Source: a virus
Virus record (IMG/VR): IMGVR_UViG_3300032331_001428
Coordinates: 1-28,223 of that record
Reading direction: 5' to 3' (one strand)
DNA: 28,223 nucleotides
Shown here: positions 1 to 7,683 of the stretch, in pieces
How the letters are laid out: each line of letters begins with the position of its first letter
How positions within the stretch are numbered: the stretch's first letter is position 1
Notes under the pieces: model-generated
The model's input: only the letters and a program-made list of their open reading frames with translations
Told to the model about the DNA's origin: nothing
Database searches by the model: none
Made by a program: the position numbers and the translations under genes

Positions 1-473
1 TCTTTTTGGAGAGTCAAGGCAATGAAGACATTAGCCTGTTTATTAATAGCCCTGGGGGGTCCGTTACTGCTGGCCTTGCTATTTACGATACCATGCAGTT
101 TATCCGACCCGACGTCGCCACTTACGTTATGGGACAGGCCTGTAGTATGGGCTCATTCCTTGCTCAAGCCGGCGCCCCAGGTAAGCGGTTTGTCCTGCCT
201 GAGTCACGTACAATGATCCATCGTGTTAGTTCCGGTACTCCCGGAACTCGCGGTACAGTACACGTACAGGAATTAGAATTTGAAGATGCTAAACGTAGTT
301 TTGAAGAATCTAAGCGTATTAACGAACGACTAACTGAGCTGTATGTCAAACACAATACTGCTGGAAAGACGTACGAACAGCTATTTGAAGCTATGAAATT
401 TGACACTTTTTTGAGTGCTAAAGAAGCAGTAGAATACGGGCTGGCTGATAAAGTCATCGATAAACGCCCATAA
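1..473 (+). CDS. clpP: ClpP-like serine protease, 5' end outside window
   Basis: This is the C-terminal part of a ClpP-family peptidase, the proteolytic chamber subunit that degrades unfolded proteins delivered by Clp ATPases. The reading frame is open from base 3, and its first residues align with the middle of ClpP, so the true start lies about 40 codons upstream. The substrate-binding motif INSPGGSVTAGLAIYDTMQF is nearly canonical. The Ser-His-Asp triad is complete: Ser in CSMGS (codon 144), His in MIHR (codon 219) and Asp in KFDTFLSA (codon 402). The C-terminus (AKEAVEYGLADKVIDK) also matches ClpP. In phages such genes are either prohead or host-regulating proteases. The strong match to cellular ClpP favours an acquired host-type enzyme. 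Its partner ATPase is not visible here. No promoter can be assigned because the upstream region is missing. Confidence 0.93.
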   Translation, partial: FLESQGNEDISLFINSPGGSVTAGLAIYDTMQFIRPDVATYVMGQACSMGSFLAQAGAPGKRFVLPESRTMIHRVSSGTPGTRGTVHVQELEFEDAKRSFEESKRINERLTELYVKHNTAGKTYEQLFEAMKFDTFLSAKEAVEYGLADKVIDKRP

Positions 474-504
474 AGTGCTTATATAATGGTTTGCCGTAGT
501 ACAC

Positions 505-512
505 TATAAATA
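505..512 (+). promoter_or_regulatory. T4-type late promoter TATAAATA
   Basis: Exact match to the T4 late promoter core TATAAATA, ending 19 bases before the start codon at 532. A good Shine-Dalgarno (AGGAG) lies between them. The same core-to-start spacing occurs at four other places in this window, which makes chance unlikely. Confidence 0.72.
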
Positions 513-531
513 GTTATGTTAGGAGTGTACT

Positions 532-1257
532 ATGGCCCAGTTACCATTCGATTGGTCGGAATTAACCCGCAGTAACTTGTACTCTATGTTCTATTCGCTT
601 AACGGCGAAATAGTGGGCAAAGAGCTAAGTCCTAGTCAAATCCAAAAACGTATTATTCGCCATATCAAAGCGCATGTACCCGTTAAACTTAAAAAATGCT
701 TATATGCACCTACTACAAAAGGGTTCGTGTTTATGGGTGGGGTATATTACAGTGATTTAGATCGAAAAGGCAAACCTGCTATTGAAGTTAATTTTAACTA
801 CAATCCAACAGATAAAAAATTAAAATTAACTAATCATCGTTTTAAACGTATGGCAATTCGATTTGCTGATGTTATGCTACATGAAATTGTACATATGCGC
901 CAATTCCGTAGCCGTAACTTTAAAAATATACCCGGCTATCAAAGTACAGCAGAATATGCTAAAGATCGTAAAAAACAAGAATACTACGGTGATAGAGACG
1001 AAATGGGTGCTCATGCTTTTAATACCGCATGTGAACTGATCGATCGATTTGGTTATGATCCCACAACTATTGCTCGATATTTAGATTCAAACGAATGCCG
1101 TAGACATAAAAGTTCTACGTGGCACGACTATTTAAAAGTGTTCGATTGGAATCACGATCATCCAATTATACGTAGAATGAGAAATTTAATTCTACGCAAT
1201 TTAGAAAATGCCTACTACGGCAAACCATTTAAGACTACTAACCATCTGACATATTGA
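532..1257 (+). CDS. Putative zinc metallopeptidase, phage protein
   Basis: A 241-residue protein with a zincin signature: HEIVH at residues 117-121 (two zinc-ligand His and the catalytic Glu). An acidic stretch about 35 residues later (GDRDEMGAHAF) has Glu157 as the likely third ligand. The N-terminal half contains a beta-type segment (FMGGVYYSDL...IEVNFNYNP) as seen before the zinc helix in SprT-like and other minimal peptidases. The substrate is unknown. It is preceded by AGGAG and an exact T4-type late promoter, suggesting expression late in infection, where maturation or lysis roles are possible. The next gene begins about 40 bases after its stop. I recognise the fold class from the motif, not a named family, so the peptidase call is inference from the HExxH pattern. 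Confidence 0.7.
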   Translation: MAQLPFDWSELTRSNLYSMFYSLNGEIVGKELSPSQIQKRIIRHIKAHVPVKLKKCLYAPTTKGFVFMGGVYYSDLDRKGKPAIEVNFNYNPTDKKLKLTNHRFKRMAIRFADVMLHEIVHMRQFRSRNFKNIPGYQSTAEYAKDRKKQEYYGDRDEMGAHAFNTACELIDRFGYDPTTIARYLDSNECRRHKSSTWHDYLKVFDWNHDHPIIRRMRNLILRNLENAYYGKPFKTTNHLTY

Positions 1258-1295
1258 TAATTAGATTGTATAAACAATTTAATGAGGAATGTCAT

Positions 1296-1907
1296 ATGCA
1301 CTTTGAAATACAAAACTTCTTTCCAAAAGCGTTAGCTTCGTGTACTGACTTGTATAAATTTTCCGAAGAAGAATTAGAATTTATAAAAAGCCAAGAACGA
1401 GCATACAACGGAAGTGGTTATAACTTTCGCAGTGAAAATACCTACATCCTTAAATCTCCAGAAATGAAAAATATTTTTGAATATGTTTCACATGGAGTTC
1501 GATTCTACGCCCATACCATATTATCAGCATCAGATGATGTTGAATTTTACATAACCCAATCTTGGTTAAATTGGACTGAGCCTGGACAATCGCATCACGA
1601 ACATGCTCATCCTAACAGTATTATTTCAGGAGTGTTTTATATCGATGTTGATGAAAAACACGATAGCATAAGTTTTGTAAATGACAAGTATGATAGGATC
1701 CATTTAGTAAAGAAAGAAGCGACTCCCTGGAATACAGTAAAATGTGCTTTTGAAACAAAAGTTGGACAGATGATGCTTTTTGATTCGTCTGTAGTCCATT
1801 GCGTTGAACCTACTACATCTAGTAGCACCCGAATTAGTTTATCATTTAATGTATTTGCTAAAGGTAGTTTGGGTTTTGACGATGCTCTCACCCAATTAAT
1901 CTTATAA
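1296..1907 (+). CDS. 2-oxoglutarate/Fe(II)-dependent oxygenase-like protein (TIGR02466 type)
   Basis: About 203 residues. The sequence SWLNWTEPGQ, followed by a His cluster at residues 100-105 and PNSIISGVFYI, matches the putative 2OG-Fe(II) oxygenase family common in marine phages. The distal His168 (VVHCVEP) and Arg179 (TRISLSFN) fit the third iron ligand and the 2-oxoglutarate-binding Arg. The substrate is unknown; family members are presumed hydroxylases. I chose ATG 1296 rather than the ATG at 1254 because GAGGA lies 7 bases upstream and family members start close to this point. It follows the metallopeptidase gene closely and probably shares its late transcript. Its stop lies just before the sigma70 promoter of the ligase operon. 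Confidence 0.8.
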   Translation: MHFEIQNFFPKALASCTDLYKFSEEELEFIKSQERAYNGSGYNFRSENTYILKSPEMKNIFEYVSHGVRFYAHTILSASDDVEFYITQSWLNWTEPGQSHHEHAHPNSIISGVFYIDVDEKHDSISFVNDKYDRIHLVKKEATPWNTVKCAFETKVGQMMLFDSSVVHCVEPTTSSSTRISLSFNVFAKGSLGFDDALTQLIL

Positions 1908-1912
1908 ATTGC

Positions 1913-1941
1913 TTGACACGTAAGTCAATAGACTGTATAAT
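1913..1941 (+). promoter_or_regulatory. Consensus sigma70 promoter for the ligase operon
   Basis: TTGACA (1913-1918) and TATAAT (1936-1941) are separated by 17 bases: a perfect consensus host-type promoter. The -35 box lies in an inverted repeat, TTGAC-N6-GTCAA (1913-1928), which could bind a regulator. The predicted leader to ATG 1974 is about 26 bases and contains TTGGAG as ribosome-binding site. Confidence 0.85.
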
Positions 1942-1973
1942 ATAAACTTAAACAGTTAATTATTGGAGTCAAC

Positions 1974-3299
1974 ATGAGCGTGTGTGCAAGCCACATTTGG
2001 GATTTGGAAAGTCATCCTTCCCGTCTAAACAAAGAAGCCATCATTCTAGCCATTGCCCAATCGGGTAATAAGGAATTTTTTGAAGGTTGTCGTCTAGCTC
2101 TTGATCCAATGATTACATTTGGACTAAAACAAATTCCGGAGAAAACAGATGAAGATGGGCCTGGCCTTCCTTGGGATAGCTTTACTCTCGCTCTTACTGG
2201 CTTTGTATCTCGCAACGTCACCGGTAATACAGCACGTGACATGATCCAAGCAATGATGAAATCCGCCACTAAGAAAGAGTGGAATGGATGGTATCGGCGC
2301 ATACTGATCAAAGACTTGCGTTGTGGGGTAAGTGAAAAAACAATCAACAAGATGGTGGAGAAGAAATATGCTGACTATGCTATACCTGTTTTTGGGTGCC
2401 AGCTTGCTCATGACAGTGCCAATCATGAGACTAAGGTATCTGGAAAGAAACTTATCGAAGTCAAACTTGACGGAGTACGAGTTATTACTATTGTCCGTGC
2501 CGACGGTCGGGTTGATATGTTTAGTCGTAACGGCAAAGAGCTTGCAAATTTTCCACATATTGTAGAACAGATTTCGAGTGTAATTAAACAAAAAGGTTCT
2601 AGCAAGAGTATGGATGTTGTACTAGATGGCGAGATTATGTCGTCTAGTTTCCAAGACTTGATGAAGCAGGTACACCGAAAAGACAATGTAGAAGCTGGTG
2701 ATGCTATCCTTAACTTGTTTGACGTACTACCGTTAGAAGATTTTGAGAAAGGTATTTACAACAAGGATCAAACTACTCGTAGTAGCATGGTCAAGTTTTG
2801 GGTTGAACAAAATCAAGACCTGTTGCCTAACGTGACCTATGTTGCTAATGAGCTTGTAGACTTGGACACAGAAGAAGGTCAAGCTCGCTACAAAGAAATC
2901 AACGCCAAAGCGATTGCTGGTGGGTACGAAGGTATCATGCTTAAGGATCCTACGGCTGGATATGAATGTAAGAGAAGTGTTGCATGGTTAAAGCTCAAGC
3001 CATTTATCGAAGTTAGTCTTGCAGTAGTCGCAGTGGAAGAAGGTACTGGTAAGAACATAGGTAAACTAGGTGCTCTAGTATGCGAAGGTGTAGACGATGG
3101 TAAGGCGATTCGAGTAAATGTAGGTTCAGGACTTACAGATGAAGATCGTGTTACTTACTGGAATAATGCTGATACACTCATTGGGGATATTGTTGAAGTT
3201 CGTGCTGATGCTATTACACAAAATCAAGACGGAACGTACAGTTTACGATTCCCACGTTTCAAAGGATTCAGAGGTTTTGTAGCAGGTGAAAAACTTTAA
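1974..3299 (+). CDS. ATP-dependent DNA ligase (T4 gp30-like)
   Basis: A 441-residue nick-sealing enzyme for replication and repair. The adenylated lysine is Lys164 in motif I (EVKLDGVR). The other nucleotidyltransferase motifs follow in order: SRNGKE, LDGEIMS, EGIMLKD (319-325) and WLKLKP (338-343). The OB-fold region ends with FPRFKGFRGF, corresponding to motif VI. An N-terminal helical domain of about 150 residues precedes the catalytic core, as in T4 gp30 (487 residues); Lys164 is close to the T4 active-site Lys159. The gene follows a perfect sigma70 promoter and heads a long co-directional gene run, consistent with early or middle expression. Confidence 0.95.
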   Translation: MSVCASHIWDLESHPSRLNKEAIILAIAQSGNKEFFEGCRLALDPMITFGLKQIPEKTDEDGPGLPWDSFTLALTGFVSRNVTGNTARDMIQAMMKSATKKEWNGWYRRILIKDLRCGVSEKTINKMVEKKYADYAIPVFGCQLAHDSANHETKVSGKKLIEVKLDGVRVITIVRADGRVDMFSRNGKELANFPHIVEQISSVIKQKGSSKSMDVVLDGEIMSSSFQDLMKQVHRKDNVEAGDAILNLFDVLPLEDFEKGIYNKDQTTRSSMVKFWVEQNQDLLPNVTYVANELVDLDTEEGQARYKEINAKAIAGGYEGIMLKDPTAGYECKRSVAWLKLKPFIEVSLAVVAVEEGTGKNIGKLGALVCEGVDDGKAIRVNVGSGLTDEDRVTYWNNADTLIGDIVEVRADAITQNQDGTYSLRFPRFKGFRGFVAGEKL

Positions 3300-3534
3300 T
3301 ATTTTACTACAACGTCTTATACTTTCAATTTTCTGTATAGCAGTTGTAGTATACTTTTGGCCTGAAGAGTCTAAAGGAATACATGCTACTCGTTTTTGTG
3401 CATACGGTGAATTATATGTAGAATTTGAGAATCATGGCAAAGTATGGGGAACTACTTTCCTAGATGAGCTTGGAAGGCCGATCCCCTGTAATGAAAATGG
3501 CGAAGTCCAAGAAAATGTAAGACACGCAATTTAA
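3286..3534 (+). CDS. Small membrane-anchored protein, unknown function
   Basis: An 82-residue protein starting at a GTG inside the last codons of the ligase gene (14-base overlap), which suggests translational coupling. Residues about 6-24 form one hydrophobic helix after a short basic N-terminus, so it is either a signal anchor or an uncleaved signal sequence. The following 58 residues are soluble, with two cysteines (FCAYGELYVEF and PIPCNENG) that could form a disulfide outside the cytoplasm. I know no function. The ordinary soluble domain and tight packing argue for a real gene. Ribosome-binding sequence is weak. Confidence 0.65.
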   Translation: MKNFNILLQRLILSIFCIAVVVYFWPEESKGIHATRFCAYGELYVEFENHGKVWGTTFLDELGRPIPCNENGEVQENVRHAI

Positions 3535-3554
3535 ATCGTAAATAAAGGAGTATT

Positions 3555-3920
3555 ATGACTAATCCATTTAGAGATCAAGAAAAATTTATGAAAGCCTGTG
3601 ATCAAACCACAGGCGGAGAATTTGACCAAGAACAATTTAAAATGTATCTTGGTCTTATTGAAGAAGAATACAAAGAACTTCAACTAGCCATTGACGACAA
3701 CGATCAGTTGGAAACGCTGGATGCACTTGTTGATATTCTAGTTGTTACTATTGGTGCTATTCATAGTATGGGTAGTGATGCAGAAGGTGCATGGAAAGAA
3801 GTCATGCAAACTAATTTTGCCAAGATTGATAAAGAAACTGGCAAAGTGCGTAAACGTGAAGATGGCAAAGTTTTAAAACCCGTGGGCTGGGTACCGCCCG
3901 ATCTTAAACCATTTGTATAA
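3555..3920 (+). CDS. MazG-like all-alpha NTP pyrophosphohydrolase
   Basis: A 121-residue helical protein carrying the MazG/all-alpha NTP-PPase metal-binding pattern: acidic residues in IEEEYKEL (about 35-42), and DALVDILV (about 56-63) on the second helix. The C-terminus (TGKVRKREDGKVLKPVGW...PPDL) matches the phage branch of this superfamily. Such enzymes hydrolyse nucleoside triphosphates to monophosphates, either cleaning or rebalancing the nucleotide pool or lowering ppGpp-type alarmones; the substrate here is not determinable. A strong AAGGAG precedes ATG 3555. It sits between the small membrane protein and the BI-1 gene in the ligase operon. Confidence 0.85.
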   Translation: MTNPFRDQEKFMKACDQTTGGEFDQEQFKMYLGLIEEEYKELQLAIDDNDQLETLDALVDILVVTIGAIHSMGSDAEGAWKEVMQTNFAKIDKETGKVRKREDGKVLKPVGWVPPDLKPFV

Positions 3921-3931
3921 AGGAATAAAAT

Positions 3932-4630
3932 ATGTTTGGACATAATTACACAGACGATGGAGTTATTAGCTATCGTTCCGCTGGAGAAGTAAATCAGGCT
4001 ATGGGCCGTGTATATGGCTATATGGGTCTTGCTACACTAGTCAGTATGATTGTTAGTTTCTTTGTAGGAACCAATCCAGAACTTGTAAAGTTTTTCTTTA
4101 CAGGTGTAATGCACTATGTAGTAATTTTTGCACCTCTACTAGCCGTGTTTGGTATTACTATTGCACTCAACGCTAACCCGCCAAAAGAAACTGCTGTCTT
4201 ATTGTTAGCAGGATTCGCGGCAATCATGGGGTTGAGTTTTGCTGTTATTTTTGCTGTCTATACAATGGCAAGTATTTTTAGTGCCTTTATGGGTGCGGCA
4301 GTATTGTTTGGTACTATGAGCTTTTACGGATACTTTACTAAGAAGGATTTAGACAGCTTGGGTAAATTTATGTTTGTTGGATTGATTGCTATTGTCATTG
4401 CTAGTATTATCAATATCTTTATTGGTAGTAGTGTAATGCAAATGGTTATCTCAGCATTGGCTATTGTGATCTTCATGGGCTTGACTGCTTATGACACACA
4501 ACAGATCCGTGAGATGGTCAGTACAGATTCCAGTCCTGCTGTAGAAGTTATCGGTGCATTAACTCTGTACCTTGACTTTATCAATATTTTCTTAAGTCTA
4601 TTGCAGTTGTTTGGGGATAAAAAGGATTAA
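3932..4630 (+). CDS. Bax inhibitor-1 / YccA-YbhL family membrane protein
   Basis: A 232-residue protein with about seven transmembrane segments after a 30-residue cytosolic N-terminus. It has the family's C-terminal signature: LTAYDTQQIREM followed by ALTLYLDFINIFLSLLQLFG, very close to bacterial YbhL-type members. BI-1 proteins are pH-sensitive ion (Ca2+) leak channels, and the E. coli relative YccA is a substrate and modulator of the membrane protease FtsH. A phage copy might blunt FtsH or membrane-stress responses; that role is inference. AAGGAA precedes the ATG. It starts 11 bases after the MazG-like gene and ends 2 bases before the next. Confidence 0.9.
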   Translation: MFGHNYTDDGVISYRSAGEVNQAMGRVYGYMGLATLVSMIVSFFVGTNPELVKFFFTGVMHYVVIFAPLLAVFGITIALNANPPKETAVLLLAGFAAIMGLSFAVIFAVYTMASIFSAFMGAAVLFGTMSFYGYFTKKDLDSLGKFMFVGLIAIVIASIINIFIGSSVMQMVISALAIVIFMGLTAYDTQQIREMVSTDSSPAVEVIGALTLYLDFINIFLSLLQLFGDKKD

Positions 4631-4632
4631 AA

Positions 4633-5457
4633 ATGCGTAGTCATTATTGGACATGTTCAAAATTTGCAGACTGGCTTCGTGGCACCACAAAGCTCAAATG
4701 CGGTACTAGCGAAGAATGGAACGAATGGGAAGATCGTGCTAAAGCGGCATATCCCATTCGTTGGTGGTTAGCTGAAGAAGGACTTGACCACATTCAAAAA
4801 TTTGTTTATTACATTCCGGACCGACTAAATGACATACGCTATTATATCAATAATCGCTGGGTTAGCCACAGCCATGCTCTTACAGCCCATCCTCGCGACA
4901 TACAACCGGGTAATTGGTGTGATGTTGGCAATCGCTTTCTTCCTTGTCTTTTCAATGAGCTTGTTGACTTTGTTGAAATAGAACAAGCATGGCATCACTG
5001 CATGTGGAGTGACGAAGCTAAGACTGAATTTGAAGTGCCTTGGTGGCGCAGTGGCTGGTTGCGCTGGCGCACATGGCGCAGTCCTGAAGCAGGCATGGAA
5101 TACCTAAAGTGGGCTAGTGGTCTTACTAACAAAGATTTCATCGAAGAAGGCGAAAAGGAAGAGCCAACCTACCAAGCTATTGCGGCAAAGGAAATCATTG
5201 AACTGTACACATGGTGGACTACTGTTTACCGTAATCGTCCAGATGCGTACGATGCTAGCGGTTGGAGTGCGTACTGTGAAGCAAGTCGCATAGCCAACGG
5301 TGGGAAGTTAAGCTGGAGTGGTGATAAGAGCCCCGAGCTTAAAGCGATGAGCGATACTGCTCACGCTAAACTTCGTGAGATGGAAGAAGCTTACGAAAAA
5401 GAAGAAGAAGAAATGATGATTCGTCTTATTAAAATTCGTGGAAGTCTTTGGACCTAA
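4633..5457 (+). CDS. Trp-rich conserved phage protein, unknown function
   Basis: A 274-residue soluble protein with about 21 tryptophans (KFADWLRG, FEVPWWRSGWLRWRTWRSPE, ELYTWWTTVYRNRPDAYDASGWSAYCE). It resembles a hypothetical protein I associate with large aquatic phages, but I know no function. The last 40 residues form an acidic, charged helix (AHAKLREMEEAYEKEEEEMM) encoded by a GAA-repeat-like stretch. ATG 4633 is preceded by AAAAGGA and lies 2 bases after the BI-1 stop, so it belongs to the same operon. No transmembrane segment or catalytic motif is evident. Confidence 0.72.
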   Translation: MRSHYWTCSKFADWLRGTTKLKCGTSEEWNEWEDRAKAAYPIRWWLAEEGLDHIQKFVYYIPDRLNDIRYYINNRWVSHSHALTAHPRDIQPGNWCDVGNRFLPCLFNELVDFVEIEQAWHHCMWSDEAKTEFEVPWWRSGWLRWRTWRSPEAGMEYLKWASGLTNKDFIEEGEKEEPTYQAIAAKEIIELYTWWTTVYRNRPDAYDASGWSAYCEASRIANGGKLSWSGDKSPELKAMSDTAHAKLREMEEAYEKEEEEMMIRLIKIRGSLWT

Positions 5458-5461
5458 TTTA

Positions 5462-6751
5462 ATGATTCCATTTAAAGCAGTCGTAGAACGATTCGTTCGT
5501 AAATACAAACGAAAACTAATTAAACAGAAAAATTCTATGACTAAAGATACTATATGTGCAGTGCCATGGATGCACTTGAACTTTGAACCAAATGGCAAGG
5601 TTGTACCTTGCTGTCTTACCAGCCATCATAATTATTTTGCAGGTGATCTTAACAAGCAGACTATTGATGAAATTTGGAACAGTAGTAATATGAAAAAACT
5701 ACGTAAACAAATGATCAACGGTGAGGAACCTGAAATCTGTGCTACGTGTTTTAATAAAGAACGTGTTACTGGTGAAAGTGGAAGATACTATCATAGTAAA
5801 GAATTTCCCAATGTAATTAAGATCATTCCTGAAATTACTGAGCCCGATGGTACTTGCACGACTATGGAGTTGAAGTATTGGGATTTTCGATTTAGCAATC
5901 TCTGCAATATGAAATGTCGTAGCTGTGGTCCACGATATAGTTCAGCATGGGTTCCTGATGCTAAAAAATTAGGTTACACTGACCAAGAAAAAGTTTGGAA
6001 TATCGAAAGTGTAGACGATAAGACGAATTTTGATTTTTTAAAAGATCAAGTACAGCACGTACAAAAGATTTATTTTGCAGGTGGCGAACCGTTGCTAATG
6101 CCTGAACACTGGCAAACTTTAGACATGCTAGTCGAGAACAAACGATTTGATGTTAAGATATCTTATAACACAAACGCATCAACACTCACATACGGTAAGA
6201 AAAATGCATTAGACTATTGGCGTCAATGGGAATATGGAAAAATCGAAGTTTGGCCGAGTATTGATGAAATTGGTCCTAGAGCTGAACTTATCCGTTCAGG
6301 CACTGTATGGCCAAAGGTTGAAGAAAATCTAATAGCACTTTCAAAATTAGACAATATCATTGTACGCCCTGGCATGACTATTGGGGCATGGAATGTGTTT
6401 AGACTCCCAGAGATTATAAATCACTTAATCAGTATTGGCGTAGTTACTGCTAAACACAAGCATCAAAATTTCTTTATTAATTTATTGCAGTTTCCTGAGC
6501 ACTATCACGTTAGTATCTTACCAGATCAATTTCGAAAAGACACTATAGATAAATTAAAAACATTTATTGTTAGTCATAACAAAAAATATAATACCACTAT
6601 TGATCATTTGTTTACCTATATCATTCATGAATTAGAAAAACCACACGATCCAGTATCTGCTAAAAAGTTCTTGCAAATGTCAGATACGATCGACCATTTA
6701 CGAAACGAAGATATCTTTGAAGTTATTCCTGAGTTAAAAATATTACTATGA
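5462..6751 (+). CDS. Radical SAM protein with N-terminal twitch/SPASM-like Cys cluster
   Basis: About 429 residues. The radical SAM core motif CxxxCxxC is at residues 148/152/155 (LCNMKCRSC), binding the [4Fe-4S] cluster that cleaves S-adenosylmethionine. The SAM-contact motif GGEP is at 207-210. Before the core lies a second cysteine set (ICAVPWMHL...VVPCC...CATC) typical of proteins with an N-terminal twitch domain carrying an auxiliary cluster. The substrate is unknown; relatives modify peptides, proteins or sugars. The start is uncertain: ATG 5462 keeps operon spacing tight, GTG 5438 would overlap the previous gene, and ATG 5537 would begin right at the conserved domain as most family members do. 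Its stop overlaps the next start in ATGA. Confidence 0.85.
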   Translation: MIPFKAVVERFVRKYKRKLIKQKNSMTKDTICAVPWMHLNFEPNGKVVPCCLTSHHNYFAGDLNKQTIDEIWNSSNMKKLRKQMINGEEPEICATCFNKERVTGESGRYYHSKEFPNVIKIIPEITEPDGTCTTMELKYWDFRFSNLCNMKCRSCGPRYSSAWVPDAKKLGYTDQEKVWNIESVDDKTNFDFLKDQVQHVQKIYFAGGEPLLMPEHWQTLDMLVENKRFDVKISYNTNASTLTYGKKNALDYWRQWEYGKIEVWPSIDEIGPRAELIRSGTVWPKVEENLIALSKLDNIIVRPGMTIGAWNVFRLPEIINHLISIGVVTAKHKHQNFFINLLQFPEHYHVSILPDQFRKDTIDKLKTFIVSHNKKYNTTIDHLFTYIIHELEKPHDPVSAKKFLQMSDTIDHLRNEDIFEVIPELKILL

Positions 6752-7683
6752 TTTGTCATATTACGTTTGAAGACACCGCAGGTCAGCATCATCGTATCCC
6801 CATAACAGTATACCCTACTAACTTAGCTAAACGATGGGTTGTTAAGGTCATGTCCAACCAACATTTTAAAGACAAATATCTACACAGCGCATTTATAAAT
6901 CAAAGTTATAAAAATATCGATAAACTACAATCTCGCTTGATTAATACAGTTAAGGATATTAATTTAGAATACGATCAGCAGTTACCGTTATTCGAAGGTA
7001 CTAGCTTGTTTAACGAAACTATTCTAAATGAATTGCATAGGCATTTTGAAGTAGTTGGTGGGCGGATTAAAGAAGGACTTGAACCCTCAGAGTCATTGAG
7101 AAAAAATTTCCTATTGCTAAACGAACTTATACACACCTACGAAGAAGTACTGCATAGTAAAGATTTACCAATATCGAATATGAGTGTATTAATAGACTAC
7201 TATCGCGCAACAGAGTTCGAACCAATACAGGAAAGAGATAAACTGCACCTTACTACACAATTTATGTGGGGAGGCGTTTATTTAGGATATGCTACATTAG
7301 GTAAAGACTGGCTTAATGTAGCACACGATAATGATATTGATGTTATCAAAAGAAATATGGTCAGACCACAAATAAGAATGTCAGCAGAAACATGGGTTAA
7401 CTTTGGTCAAGACGATGTCGAAAATTATACCGGATACAAATTTGAACAATGGTATTTACAGTTGTCTGAAGATGTCAAACAACTAGTTCCTATAGACGAT
7501 TTAAATAAATTATCATTAGGCAGATATTCGATTGGACGAGTACTAATCGATGAAGAATATTTTTTAAAATATCATAATAATAAACACGATTGGGAATCTT
7601 ATAATCATCCCATTAAAGGTCAATGGAATAACGAAGTATTCTCAACATTTACAAACGTAACAAATATACAATTCAGTGGCTAA
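6748..7683 (+). CDS. Unknown protein between two radical SAM genes
   Basis: A 311-residue soluble protein with no motif I recognise. It overlaps the preceding radical SAM gene by 4 bases (ATGA) and the following one by 8 bases, so the three are almost certainly co-translated. It begins with a beta-type segment (ICHITFEDTAGQHHRIPITV), continues with helical stretches (NETILNELHRHFEVVGGRI, NFLLLNELIHTYEEVL) and a central MWGGVYLGYATLGKDW motif, and ends in a His/Asn/Trp-rich region. The 4-base overlap suggests a functional partner or substrate carrier for the radical SAM enzymes; this is inference from context only. Confidence 0.75.
   Translation: MICHITFEDTAGQHHRIPITVYPTNLAKRWVVKVMSNQHFKDKYLHSAFINQSYKNIDKLQSRLINTVKDINLEYDQQLPLFEGTSLFNETILNELHRHFEVVGGRIKEGLEPSESLRKNFLLLNELIHTYEEVLHSKDLPISNMSVLIDYYRATEFEPIQERDKLHLTTQFMWGGVYLGYATLGKDWLNVAHDNDIDVIKRNMVRPQIRMSAETWVNFGQDDVENYTGYKFEQWYLQLSEDVKQLVPIDDLNKLSLGRYSIGRVLIDEEYFLKYHNNKHDWESYNHPIKGQWNNEVFSTFTNVTNIQFSG

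Noticed and set aside
22-216. Plus-strand hydrophobic ORF within the ClpP gene
   Set aside because: It lies in another frame of a clear ClpP coding region and shows no independent support.
3537-3544. CGTAAATA as a late promoter for the MazG-like gene
   Set aside because: It is only 10 bases before the ATG instead of 18-19, deviates from NATAAATA, and overlaps the ribosome-binding region; the gene is explained by the upstream operon promoter.
5308-5598. Minus-strand ORF with a run of phenylalanines
   Set aside because: It is the antisense of the GAA-rich end of the Trp-rich gene and the start of the radical SAM gene; the Phe run is a mirror of Glu/Lys codons.
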